A DNA stretch of 21,322 nt from contig CAMLDR010000064.1 of the NCBI GenBank assembly GCA_946478775.1, positions 1 through 21,322 on the forward strand. Reading direction: 5' to 3'. The notes beneath the pieces were generated by a model. That model had not been told where the DNA came from. It made no database searches and saw only the letters and a program-made list of their open reading frames with translations. The position numbers and the translations under genes were made by a program. The stretch is from an uncultured Flavobacteriales bacterium. Its GTDB lineage: Bacteria > Bacteroidota > Bacteroidia > Flavobacteriales > Crocinitomicaceae. Positions 6,865 to 15,673 of this stretch are shown here, piece after piece (position 1 is the first letter of the stretch; the number at the start of each line of letters is the position of its first letter).

Positions 6865-7181
6865 GATTTAGAGGCTTCAAATTGTATGTAATTCAAAATC
6901 GAGATTCGTGAAAACCGAACTCGTCTTTCATTAATTCGAATAGGCTTAATTTTGCCTTTGTTGATTAATTTTTTAAGCGAATTGTAGCAAATACCAAGAA
7001 GCACCTGAACTTGTTTTAAGTCCAAGAGTTCATCTTCTAAAGGCTTCGATTCGATATGTGGAGTTAAAGGGCTACTTTTAAGCCCTCTAACTTCATCACG
7101 CAGAAATGCTACTTCGCTTTTAAGTTTCTCATACTGATCCAACAGATTGTTTAAAGCAAGTTCTAAGAGCTTTGCGTCCAT
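6861..7181 (-). CDS. Excisionase-like helix-turn-helix protein
   Basis: A 106-aa protein with a short coiled coil at ~5-36 (LALNNLLDQYEKLKSEVAFL) and a winged HTH at ~52-100: LLDLKQVQVLLG, NSLKKLINKGKIKPIRI, RRVRFSRISILNYI. This is the HTH_17/MerR-like layout used by excisionases and small DNA-binding proteins beside Bacteroidota integrases. It overlaps the integrase start by 4 bp. Its likely role is steering the recombinase toward excision or regulating the integrase gene; which of the two cannot be read from sequence. The N-terminal coiled coil suggests an oligomer and is longer than in minimal excisionases. No other repressor-like gene is visible in the element. Confidence 0.8.
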   Translation of the reverse strand: MDAKLLELALNNLLDQYEKLKSEVAFLRDEVRGLKSSPLTPHIESKPLEDELLDLKQVQVLLGICYNSLKKLINKGKIKPIRINERRVRFSRISILNYIQFEASKS

Positions 7182-7226
7182 GATTTTTGATTTAGGTAAT
7201 TTTATTTTTTGGGGACTTAACCTGTG

Positions 7227-7826
7227 TTATAGCCCCAATAGAAAAAGCGCAACTCCTGATAACAGAAGCGCAACTCCTAAAATGATGTCATTTGTGTTGC
7301 TCTCCTGAGTGAATTTTATTCGTTCTAAGCGGTTCAACCATCCTTTGAGGTATTTCTTCTTTGGAGACGCTTTATAACGTTCAGTACGCACTTGTTTTAA
7401 CGTGAAGAACAAATCCTTTTGATTCAACGTGTCTAGTTTACTAATTCCATCGGAAGTAAAAACCTTGGTAATTGGATGATTTAACCTGGCTAGTGCTATC
7501 TTGGTAATTGAAAGAATTCCCCCAACTCCATGATTAACTGCACCATCATAAAGCATTGTTGCTACTGATTGGTTTTTAAGTTTCTCAAAATGATTCTTTA
7601 GCCAGTAATTGCGTTTTAAGATCGATTCAGCAGTCGAGCGTGAAAGATTTTTCATATCAGCAACAGTTGGAGTTCTGCCAAGAAAACTGGCCAAAGTTGG
7701 GGCAGCAATGCCCCAATTTGTGCCAATTAATAATCCTTTGTACCAATTTCCGCTATCATCAGCAAGATTTTGATACCCTCCTTCATTTATGCCGACTATC
7801 TTTTGAGAAATTTCAAATGATGCCAT
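7227..7826 (-). CDS. GH108-type muramidase with C-terminal membrane anchor
   Basis: Predicted to cut the glycan strands of peptidoglycan. From the ATG at 7826 the protein is 199 aa; upstream in-frame ATGs (7898, 7880) would run into the phospholipase gene. EGGY near the N-terminus with Glu15 as the catalytic acid, a GTNWGI segment, a YW helix (KRNYWLKN), LYDGAVNHG, and the GWLNRLERI tail match the GH108 / N-acetylmuramidase pattern, although the usual DPGG stretch is replaced by DDSGNW. The last ~20 residues (180-199) are a hydrophobic helix ending at the C-terminus, and there is no signal peptide. A tail-anchored lytic enzyme suggests membrane-linked lysis or a virion-borne enzyme for entry. 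It starts 13 bp after the phospholipase stop codon. Confidence 0.8.
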   Translation of the reverse strand: MASFEISQKIVGINEGGYQNLADDSGNWYKGLLIGTNWGIAAPTLASFLGRTPTVADMKNLSRSTAESILKRNYWLKNHFEKLKNQSVATMLYDGAVNHGVGGILSITKIALARLNHPITKVFTSDGISKLDTLNQKDLFFTLKQVRTERYKASPKKKYLKGWLNRLERIKFTQESNTNDIILGVALLLSGVALFLLGL

Positions 7827-7839
7827 GACATTAGAATTT

Positions 7840-8994
7840 TTAGTTAAAAGATTTAGACTTTGATGCCTGATCGAATCCATGTTGGATACGTTGCTCAATT
7901 AGTTTCTCATTAGCAACCAATGGACTACCCAGATCAAGATCTTTATCGGGGTTAATAATCATAGCTTCGAAACTTTTGATTACACGCCCATTCGGGTTCT
8001 TCAGCTCAATTTGAGCAACCTCCGATTGTTTTACCAGGTCATTGATTCGAACAAAATGCTCAATGTCATTGTTGAATATTTCAGTCAACGTTAGCTCATA
8101 AGCTGATCGCGCTGCAATTGCACCAATGCCTTTGTTTGAGAAGTTTTCATATTTTGGAATACCACTATTGCAATTGATTACAATTACACGGTAGTTACAT
8201 TCTTCCGGATCTTCTTCAATCAATCGGATAATGTCTCCTAATGGTGAAACATTCATCAATCCTCCATCCACATTGTTATGTGAGTTCTGAAGAATTCCAT
8301 TCTTAATGAATTTGACTTTATCAACCGGCTCCCACACAAGAGGAATAGCGGTTGAAGCCAATACTCCATTTACGAAATCTTCATTTGTCGCAAACTCACT
8401 GTGTTTAATACTGTGATATGTTCCAGTATTCAATGAAACAAAACCTGCTGTAAATACTGTTCCTTCAACTTTCGAACGGTCCAGGTATAATTTAAGTTTT
8501 TCGAGCAGTGGCTTATTACTGGCCACCGATCTAAAACTCTTATAGCTTTCTTTCAGCGATTCCCCAATCTTTTGGATAAATTCCCGGATAAGTTTTTTTC
8601 GTTTCTCTTTTGAGAAGATCATCTCTAATTTCTGAAAGAAATTAAGGTTAAGATCTATCTTCAAATTAAACCTCTTTGCCAATGCAAGAAGATCAAACTT
8701 GAACTTGAGTTTGTCTTCTTTTGAATCGGTATCTATAAATTCTGACGTATAGATTTCCGATGCTCCATTTTCACCAATGAGCTGCCATATCTCTTCGAGC
8801 AATTCAAATCGCCCCATAGCGAGCATTGATCCATTTATTGATCCTGCACTCACTCCTGAAATAATATCAAACTTCATTGGTGAATCTAATCCTGTGACTT
8901 TTTGCCAGTTCTCCTTTAAGTATTTCAACGCACCTACTTGAAATGCGCCTTTGAAACCTCCACCTGATAGAACCAATGCATACTTGGTCTTCAT
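7840..8994 (-). CDS. Patatin-like phospholipase
   Basis: Predicted lipid acyl hydrolase. From the ATG at 8994 (MKTKYALVLSGGG, typical for the family; an upstream ATG at 9054 would overlap the basic-protein gene) it is 384 aa. All catalytic elements are present: the oxyanion loop GGGFKG (11-16), nucleophile elbow GVSAG with Ser49, and the DGG motif with Asp243. A helical Lys-rich insertion (~95-165) separates the halves. There is no signal peptide or membrane helix, so it would act in the cytoplasm or on the inner face of the membrane. Placed just before the muramidase, it could weaken host membranes for release or adjust lipids for a virion membrane. CBASS patatin effectors need a nucleotide cyclase neighbour, and none is seen. 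Confidence 0.9.
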   Translation of the reverse strand: MKTKYALVLSGGGFKGAFQVGALKYLKENWQKVTGLDSPMKFDIISGVSAGSINGSMLAMGRFELLEEIWQLIGENGASEIYTSEFIDTDSKEDKLKFKFDLLALAKRFNLKIDLNLNFFQKLEMIFSKEKRKKLIREFIQKIGESLKESYKSFRSVASNKPLLEKLKLYLDRSKVEGTVFTAGFVSLNTGTYHSIKHSEFATNEDFVNGVLASTAIPLVWEPVDKVKFIKNGILQNSHNNVDGGLMNVSPLGDIIRLIEEDPEECNYRVIVINCNSGIPKYENFSNKGIGAIAARSAYELTLTEIFNNDIEHFVRINDLVKQSEVAQIELKNPNGRVIKSFEAMIINPDKDLDLGSPLVANEKLIEQRIQHGFDQASKSKSFN

Positions 8995-9011
8995 AACAAT
9001 TGATTTAGATG

Positions 9012-9290
9012 TTATCTTTTCTTTCTTCGGGAAAGTGAACTTTCCACAATCCATGGGCTTTTCTTTGGATGCCCTTTAGCATCGCTAAGAATTAAGCGAT
9101 ACTTTGGTTTAACTCCTGTGGTTTTGAATTGCTTTATTTCATGGATCTGACGTTTCTCAGTCGGGTTCAATTTGGAATAAACAAATTCAGCCACTTTGTA
9201 GCGAGGTTTATGCGCTTTCTTCGCAACACCTCGCTTAACAGTTGTTTTCTTTCTTGCAACTGCCTTTCTGGTTGTTCTTTTTTTGTACAT
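9012..9290 (-). CDS. Small highly basic protein, probably nucleic-acid binding
   Basis: A 92-aa protein with a very basic N-terminus (KKRTTRKAVARKKTTVKR, then AKKAHKPRYK), a central helix (LNPTEKRQIHEIKQF) and a basic tail ending RRKKR. No known domain is recognised. The composition resembles small virion DNA-condensing proteins and histone-like tails, and the Lys/Arg/Ala/Thr/Val repeats look like those of histone-H1-type proteins. It sits between the ATPase and phospholipase genes with gaps of 27 and 17 bp and is surely co-transcribed. Roles in genome condensation or replication are both possible. The reading frame is well supported by context and bias; the function is inferred from charge alone. 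Confidence 0.7.
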   Translation of the reverse strand: MYKKRTTRKAVARKKTTVKRGVAKKAHKPRYKVAEFVYSKLNPTEKRQIHEIKQFKTTGVKPKYRLILSDAKGHPKKSPWIVESSLSRRKKR

Positions 9291-9317
9291 AATTTGATGG
9301 TGTTTTTTTGTTGTTGA

Positions 9318-10802
9318 CTAATTGAACACTTGCATTTCACCTCCTTGGTTGAAGCGTCCATACTGTATTGCTCTTCCTCTCTCAGGAAACTCAATTATGC
9401 AATCCACATCGTGAGCAAATTCATTTGAACCACGAGCCTTTCCTGATTTAGTGACTTGTGATACGAAAATGAATGAAGCACTTGGATGTTTTTCTTTTAA
9501 TTCGTTGAGTTCGTATGGAGATAATCGAAGCCGGGTAATACTATCCAGGAATATAAAATAGTAGTCTTCAAGATTCTCCGGTAAATAATCCGAAACATCA
9601 AGGTTCGGGTGCGCAACAGATTTCAGCTTTTCCTTTAGCGTATCATCCAATCCTTCTTCTTTGGCAACGTAGAGAACTTTTCCATGATTTCGGGCTAAGT
9701 ACCCCGCGAAGCCAGTACAAAGAATTGACTTACCAAATTTTGGCGGTGCTGAAACTAAAACTGAGAATCCCCGAGACGGATTTCCAAAGAAATCTAACCA
9801 CTTACCTGTAAATCCAATTTTATCGAATTCAAGCTGCACGAAATCCATACTGTTCATCATTCCTCGTTGTGGCTGATTTGTATCGAAATCCAAATCGTAA
9901 TCATCATAAGATTCCAACCCATTTAGCCCATTCAATTCCCTTGTAGGGATTGTCAGAATTCCTTCGGATGGATTTTTTCGAACAAACGACTCCAAGGTGT
10001 TCAGCATTTCTGTCAATACATCGTAATAAGGGTCTTTATCCGTAATTCGCGCCGCTGTTATAGCACGCCCAACTCTGTTATATAGATTCTTTGCTTTGTT
10101 ATTGGGAATCACTTTTCCCTGCATTCCAATATAACTTTTAATGAACCGGACAGAAAGCATCAATTCCTGTTTTCCACATAGATTAAGCAATGATGCTAGT
10201 CGCGAACTATCAATTTCAACTTTGACTTCACTTTTTCCTTTGAATGCGTAAATCAGTTGTATCAAAGAATCCTGAATCTCTAGTATTTGCTTAGCGTATG
10301 GTGACGTTTTACGAACACGTTTTTCAGCCATTGCACGTTGTAAAGAACTTAGAAATGATCTCACTTGGTTCTGATTCTTTACCTTACCATGCAACAACGT
10401 AAATCGTTTGACGAATTTTAATTCCTCAGAAATTCGTTCCACAGGTTCACCTGTGCGAGACACAACTCGCATACTGGTTTTTCCTGCACCTTTTGATCGA
10501 CTGCTCGCAACCTTACGCTCTTTAGCAGGAACAGATTTTGATTCCTTGCTTTTGGTAATTGCTCTTCCTGTTTGCGCCTGAGAAGTGGCTTTAATTGGAT
10601 GCTCATGCAGGTAGTCACTGAGTTTTTCGAAGAATAATTCAACGGTCTCCCGGATGTCACGATCTTGGTCGTAAAGTTCCCAATTATTGCCATGTCCTGT
10701 GACCTCATCCACAAAATCAGCAGTGGCTTTTAGGTCAGCATGTAGCTTGCTACGATCTATCTTTTCGATTGTAGCATAATAATTTTTGCTAGTGATTGTC
10801 AT
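9318..10802 (-). CDS. RecA/RadA-like P-loop ATPase
   Basis: A 494-aa protein whose last ~150 residues form a RecA-fold ATPase: Walker A SAPPKFGKS (351-359), then GKVLYVAKEEG with the glutamate expected after strand 2, Walker B YFIFLDS with Asp420, and FVSQVTKSGKARGSNEFAHD as the motif-3/loop region, as in RadA, KaiC and DnaB-type ATPases. The N-terminal ~130 residues include a Lys/Ser-rich linker (70-118); residues 125-280 are helical and unassigned. It overlaps the helicase gene by 4 bp (ATGA), so the two are coupled. It likely acts in replication or recombination of the element. Use as a packaging motor is possible, but it lacks FtsK/HerA features. No primase domain is seen. Confidence 0.8.
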   Translation of the reverse strand: MTITSKNYYATIEKIDRSKLHADLKATADFVDEVTGHGNNWELYDQDRDIRETVELFFEKLSDYLHEHPIKATSQAQTGRAITKSKESKSVPAKERKVASSRSKGAGKTSMRVVSRTGEPVERISEELKFVKRFTLLHGKVKNQNQVRSFLSSLQRAMAEKRVRKTSPYAKQILEIQDSLIQLIYAFKGKSEVKVEIDSSRLASLLNLCGKQELMLSVRFIKSYIGMQGKVIPNNKAKNLYNRVGRAITAARITDKDPYYDVLTEMLNTLESFVRKNPSEGILTIPTRELNGLNGLESYDDYDLDFDTNQPQRGMMNSMDFVQLEFDKIGFTGKWLDFFGNPSRGFSVLVSAPPKFGKSILCTGFAGYLARNHGKVLYVAKEEGLDDTLKEKLKSVAHPNLDVSDYLPENLEDYYFIFLDSITRLRLSPYELNELKEKHPSASFIFVSQVTKSGKARGSNEFAHDVDCIIEFPERGRAIQYGRFNQGGEMQVFN

Positions 10803-13800
10803 GATGCTTTCATGTTGAATGACAGTAATCTTAACTTCAATTTCAAAGCCTTTGCACGAAGCTTGATTAAACGAAGCTGTTCATCTGCTGACTCGGACGG
10901 TGGTGTTTCTAACTTGATTCTCGGCTTGGGTTCTGGTTTTACCAGTCCGACTTGTTCTGCCCGGTCTTTATCCAAATTGATCGTGATTCCCATCTCATCC
11001 AGTTCCCTGATAAATGCCTCAATAGAATCATTTGAAATCCTGGTTGTCATATTTTTTCCAACCTTCTCAAAATTGTTCCCCTCCACAAGCTTTAAAAGTT
11101 CCGAATTCAAAAAGATTCTACCCCCATCATTTAGAGAAGATGGAACTACAATCTTATACATACCACTAGATTCTTTAAAGAATCCGATTCCGTTATTCGT
11201 CATCAGGTCGGAACCGGAAGGAAGAGATTTAAAGAACCGGATAGCCATGCCAACAGGAACTTCAATCCTGTTTCCAAGAACTTTTTCAGCGTTCCAATGT
11301 TCCGGCATTAATATTCCCTTTCGAGTTTGGCCATCAAGAGTGGTGTAACTAACAAGCTTTCCTGAAAAGGATGAAAAAGCCTGAAGGATATTACCTGTAA
11401 CTACATATCGAATACCTCGATCCTTTAGGTTTTGACCTATGGCTTCTTGCCAATTATCTAGTATCTGTTCAAAACTTGAATAGCGAATTCCAATACTTGC
11501 CCCTTTGATAGCATTGATCTTTTCGGTTACACTTGCAGGAATCTCCAAATATTTTTGTGACGAAGCAAGTGCAAAACGGAGTTGAATCGCGCTAGGGGCA
11601 TAAGGATTTGTGAGTTTGTAATCCAATTTAAACCCAAGGAAAACGGTCATTGTATTGACTGGATGACCTTCAAAGGACGGTTCCTGTGTAATCAGTTCCT
11701 TTCCTATTGTGAAAGAGCGAAACAGTTCTTCTACAAACTTCCGTTTAACCTCTGATTGCCTATCTACTTCTTCAATTTTTCGTGAACGTTCAATATTCAA
11801 TTCAAGAATCCTTTGTTCAACTGCCGGATCGACGAGTGTAGGACTTTCTTTTTTGAGTTTCTTAATCTTTCTTTCCTGGGGAACATCTCGAATAAGTTGT
11901 GTGTACTTATTCGCTATCGATTCTTTTTCCGCAGTAATGATAGCTCCGCGATGATTATGATAGATTTCAATCAATTGGGCAGTAACCTCTTCGGCTGATT
12001 TTCCTTCTAATGATTGAAGTAGCAAGTTGCGCAGTTCCTCAGCCTTGAATGGCTTTCTTAAAATGTTCGCTTCAATCTTTTCAAGAATTGAATCCTCTCC
12101 GAAGGAAGAAAAACCACCTTTACCAATCTTTACAGCAGTCTCCATTTTGGTTTCTGCCTGAAGATTCATTTCCTCAACCTCCAGGTCATATTCACCCGTT
12201 TGCTTCAAATATCCAACAAGAGTTTCGTAACGTTCTTTAATGATCTCGTAAAAGCTTTCTTGCCCCTTAACAGAAAGAACCGCTACACGCCCCGAAACTT
12301 TTAACGCAGCATCTTCATTGGAGGATTCATCTGAACCCAATTTCAGAGGATTGCCTAATTGCTCATTTAATTCGAAATTCTCGGATAAGTATGCATAAAC
12401 AATCCCATCGCCATACTTATTTAAAAAGTCCGGCACTTCCAAAATACTGGAACTTTGTTTTTGATTCGATGAAGTATTTGCATCCAAACTTTTCAGCTTC
12501 TTCTGAAGCATCATCATTAAACGTAGCTCTGCCGGAATTGCTGAGTTCAAATAATCGTAGATCGGTTTAATTAATTGTCCGGTCCGGTTGATTCGTCCAC
12601 GCTTTTGGATCTCGGTATTAATGTCCAACTCAGGTTGTACAACAATCATTACCCGCTGCTTCACTTCATTCTCAGGAACTTTAGCAGTGGAAATAGCGTG
12701 AGCGGAAGCTCCGGTACTTCCTGACTGGTTAATGAGCAGCACGTCAATTTCATTGTTGTTGAATTGACGAAAGGCATCATTTGTATTTACTCGTTTTCTT
12801 ACTTCAATTATTCCGCGATTGCGTTTCTCATTAAACTGAACTTGAAGTTTACGTCCTGTTACCTCTGCAACTTTATAACCCGCACCACGAATTCGCTCAA
12901 CAATCACATCAATTGGAGAAATAGTAATTCCGGTTGAAATCAAACTGATTTCATCCCGGATTCGATTATACTCCTTCTTAGCATCTACCCCTAAATCGTC
13001 AATATCAAAAACTTTCTTTTCCTTTCCACCGTTGGGAAGCGTGACTGTATAGCGCAAAACTCCTTCCAAACCTTTTTCTAATACAATGGAGAAATCAGTA
13101 TTGATACTATCTCCAAGTTTCACAACGAATCCGTTATCATCTTCCATCTGTTCAAGGAAACTTCCCATCGTACTGGAAAATGCAATAACTGGCTTTTTGC
13201 CTTCCTTCAGGCGGACAATTGCCCTCTCTGCAACTGCTTCCGCTTTTATGGAGAACAGCATTTGATTAATGACATTAAACACCTTTGAGAAATAAGGCAT
13301 ATTGTCAACACCACCGCTTTCAGTTCCTTTTCGAAGTCCGGCTTCTGCCCCCTCTTCAGCCATGATCTCATCCAACTCATTTACGCGGGTATCTACATAG
13401 GTGTTTTGAAATGAGATAATATCCCGAAGGATCATTGTAATATTGTCCGCTATTGCTTTGTGGCTTTCCGCGTATTCGTCCAGGGAAATGTAATTCACCT
13501 CAACACCTTCATAGGTTCGCTCCCTACGTATCATTTGCCCCTCCAAAACCAATTGCGAAGCCAGTACTTCCTGTAAAGCGACACCACCGTGTGTGATAGC
13601 GTTCACCAATTCTTCTTGTGACATACTCGCTTCTGAAATAACTGTTTTCATTGCGTAGATTGGCATGTTATCCGGTCTCTTCGCAAATGTCGCGGACAGG
13701 AAAACTGCACCTTTGGCTTTTCTTACAATCCCTTGCATGAAAAGCCCCGTTTTTGAAGAACCACTTGCGTTATGACTTTCATCCAGGATAATTATACTTC

Positions 13801-15673
13801 CTTCTGTAACCTGTTTCAGAAAGTTTGGTTTAATGGGTTTCTTATCCGCAGAATTGAATTGCGTGTATGTTGCAACAACATAATCATACCCGCTCAAATC
13901 TGCTTTTTCGAGAATTCGGTTTTGGTCAATAGCCAGTGGTGCTTGGTAAATAACCAATCCATCTTCGTCTTTAATGTCTGTTTTACTCTCGCGATTGTTG
14001 ACAATAAAGGGTTTTAGGTGCTGCGACCCAATTGCAGACAAGTCCCTGTATATGTCTGAAAACAGGTTGGCTTTTTCTGTAATAAAGATTGGCTTTAACC
14101 CTGCGTGTGAAGCGTATCTGATAATGGCTGCTGCTGAACGCCCTTTTCCAATTCCGGTTTGATCCCCGATAATGATTCCTTGCCCTAAAGCTTCGATGTT
14201 ATAGATTGCCATTCCAACGGCATCAATCTGTTCTGCAGAAAGCGCATTATAGAGTGATTGCTTGGTTGGATAACCTAACCGATGACGAACAAAATTATCC
14301 ATATCGCCACCAACACTATTTGCAATCCGGTTAACTGCATCATGGATTTCAAAATCCATTGAGTCCGGAACATTAATCTGTAATGATTTACCTTGTGACG
14401 AAGGGTGGTACGGCCCTTCTAACATATTCCCATTCATTAACTTTCTCAGTTGAATGGCTTTTAATCTTAATGAATTCATTGGTTTCGTTTCTTCATGTTC
14501 CATAACTCTTTTGAATAGATCATCAAATGAGCTTACCATTTGTCTAGCTGAATCGTCAGCCAGTGAAGTATATCCCTCCGGTCGCTGTTTACGACCGGAG
14601 ATCAATATTAATCGGGTATTAAAAGCTGTTCCCTGTCTGGAATAAAGCTTCTTACCGTCAATTGGAATTACATCATCTACATTGTAGTAATGATTCAAAT
14701 AGTTGAAGAAAACACGATCTTTTGGGGATGCGATTCTTCCTTTATCATCAAAAGAAGAATGCCCACCAATTATGATCGCTGCCTTTCCATTATCCTTCAA
14801 TGTATCAAGTGCCAGGATAGCCATGTAATGATCCATGTCACGGATTTGAAACCCTTCGATCTTTACATTTCTGTTACGCCCCAAACTTCCAAAAGGAGGA
14901 TTAGTAATTACTGCATCAAAGCTTTTCGCATAGTCCTTAAATGGCAAGGATGCATCCTGAGAAGTAACTCGAAAAAAAGGTTGTCTTTCCAGGTTTGATC
15001 TCCGTATTGAATCAATTTCGTTAACCGTAGTCAACTGTGGAGTTCCGGCAATGGTTAAAAGTCCGTTACCCGCTGAAGGTTCAAAGACAGTTTTACGTCC
15101 ATTGTCAATTCCACAATACAATCCCATTACATAGCCAATGGGTGCAGGTGTCGAATATTGACGAAGCAAAATACTTAGTGAAGTTCTGTAAGATTGGTTC
15201 GCCTGACGTTTATACAGATCCACAATCTTATCGTATTTCTCTTTGGGGATTCCATTCCCATTTGCGATTCTTCTGGCAGTATCAACAACTGCAAACTCGG
15301 ATAATTCTTTGATCAGGGTTTTGTCCTCAACACCAAATTGACCAGCAGCTTTCTCAACTTGCAAGCGATTAAACGCTTGCCCTCGTTGAAGTTCATTACT
15401 GAGATATTGAATAAATCCAGATTCGTTATTAAATTGATTCTGCATGTCAAAAGTGATTGTTGATTTCGGACATTCGTTCAATTGCTTTTTGAGTGTTTTG
15501 TTTTCCTGTTGCAATTGCTCGATTTTTTGCTGTTCGGGTCTATTACCGATTACTTCTCTTAGCACACTAAAGTAGAACCCCAAACTTCCAATGAACCCGA
15601 TAACGGACAATCTGAAGTTCCACTTAGCATAAGAATTTTGTCTACTCATTTGATTATTTTTCTTCGCCATCAA
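10799..15673 (-). CDS. Methyltransferase plus Strawberry-notch-type SF2 helicase, membrane-anchored
   Basis: A 1624-aa protein, the largest in the window. In order: a hydrophobic segment at ~20-42, a coiled coil (~47-68), an adenine-methyltransferase-like domain with VFEPSAGNG (motif I, 196-204) and TNPPFG (motif IV, 257-262), and a Strawberry-notch (SBNO) helicase with GDQTGIGKGR (503-512), DESH (631-634), SAT (660-662) and QKRGRINRTGQ (motif VI, 1023-1033). A ~550-residue helical C-terminal part follows. Related fused proteins are known from phages and conjugative elements (the polyvalent proteins), where they are thought to protect or replicate incoming DNA. The start overlaps the L,D-transpeptidase gene by 20 bp; ATGs at 15670 or 15649 are alternatives. 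The N-terminal membrane segment is unexpected for a DNA enzyme and might place it in the virion or at the host membrane. Confidence 0.9.
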   Translation of the reverse strand: MMAKKNNQMSRQNSYAKWNFRLSVIGFIGSLGFYFSVLREVIGNRPEQQKIEQLQQENKTLKKQLNECPKSTITFDMQNQFNNESGFIQYLSNELQRGQAFNRLQVEKAAGQFGVEDKTLIKELSEFAVVDTARRIANGNGIPKEKYDKIVDLYKRQANQSYRTSLSILLRQYSTPAPIGYVMGLYCGIDNGRKTVFEPSAGNGLLTIAGTPQLTTVNEIDSIRRSNLERQPFFRVTSQDASLPFKDYAKSFDAVITNPPFGSLGRNRNVKIEGFQIRDMDHYMAILALDTLKDNGKAAIIIGGHSSFDDKGRIASPKDRVFFNYLNHYYNVDDVIPIDGKKLYSRQGTAFNTRLILISGRKQRPEGYTSLADDSARQMVSSFDDLFKRVMEHEETKPMNSLRLKAIQLRKLMNGNMLEGPYHPSSQGKSLQINVPDSMDFEIHDAVNRIANSVGGDMDNFVRHRLGYPTKQSLYNALSAEQIDAVGMAIYNIEALGQGIIIGDQTGIGKGRSAAAIIRYASHAGLKPIFITEKANLFSDIYRDLSAIGSQHLKPFIVNNRESKTDIKDEDGLVIYQAPLAIDQNRILEKADLSGYDYVVATYTQFNSADKKPIKPNFLKQVTEGSIIILDESHNASGSSKTGLFMQGIVRKAKGAVFLSATFAKRPDNMPIYAMKTVISEASMSQEELVNAITHGGVALQEVLASQLVLEGQMIRRERTYEGVEVNYISLDEYAESHKAIADNITMILRDIISFQNTYVDTRVNELDEIMAEEGAEAGLRKGTESGGVDNMPYFSKVFNVINQMLFSIKAEAVAERAIVRLKEGKKPVIAFSSTMGSFLEQMEDDNGFVVKLGDSINTDFSIVLEKGLEGVLRYTVTLPNGGKEKKVFDIDDLGVDAKKEYNRIRDEISLISTGITISPIDVIVERIRGAGYKVAEVTGRKLQVQFNEKRNRGIIEVRKRVNTNDAFRQFNNNEIDVLLINQSGSTGASAHAISTAKVPENEVKQRVMIVVQPELDINTEIQKRGRINRTGQLIKPIYDYLNSAIPAELRLMMMLQKKLKSLDANTSSNQKQSSSILEVPDFLNKYGDGIVYAYLSENFELNEQLGNPLKLGSDESSNEDAALKVSGRVAVLSVKGQESFYEIIKERYETLVGYLKQTGEYDLEVEEMNLQAETKMETAVKIGKGGFSSFGEDSILEKIEANILRKPFKAEELRNLLLQSLEGKSAEEVTAQLIEIYHNHRGAIITAEKESIANKYTQLIRDVPQERKIKKLKKESPTLVDPAVEQRILELNIERSRKIEEVDRQSEVKRKFVEELFRSFTIGKELITQEPSFEGHPVNTMTVFLGFKLDYKLTNPYAPSAIQLRFALASSQKYLEIPASVTEKINAIKGASIGIRYSSFEQILDNWQEAIGQNLKDRGIRYVVTGNILQAFSSFSGKLVSYTTLDGQTRKGILMPEHWNAEKVLGNRIEVPVGMAIRFFKSLPSGSDLMTNNGIGFFKESSGMYKIVVPSSLNDGGRIFLNSELLKLVEGNNFEKVGKNMTTRISNDSIEAFIRELDEMGITINLDKDRAEQVGLVKPEPKPRIKLETPPSESADEQLRLIKLRAKALKLKLRLLSFNMKAS

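Noticed and set aside
7209..7238. TTGGGG/CCCCAA inverted repeat as terminator of the muramidase gene
   Set aside because: Loop of 18 nt and a run of A, not U, on the transcript side; it also overlaps the end of the coding region.
7840..8994. CBASS system with patatin effector
   Set aside because: No nucleotide cyclase (CD-NTase) or accessory gene lies nearby; neighbours are a muramidase and a basic protein.
9167..9394. Minus-strand open frame of 75 codons
   Set aside because: It overlaps the basic-protein gene and the end of the ATPase gene in another frame, and has no start context.
10812..15312. Several plus-strand open frames opposite the helicase gene
   Set aside because: They are antisense shadows of a gene whose motifs are all accounted for on the minus strand.
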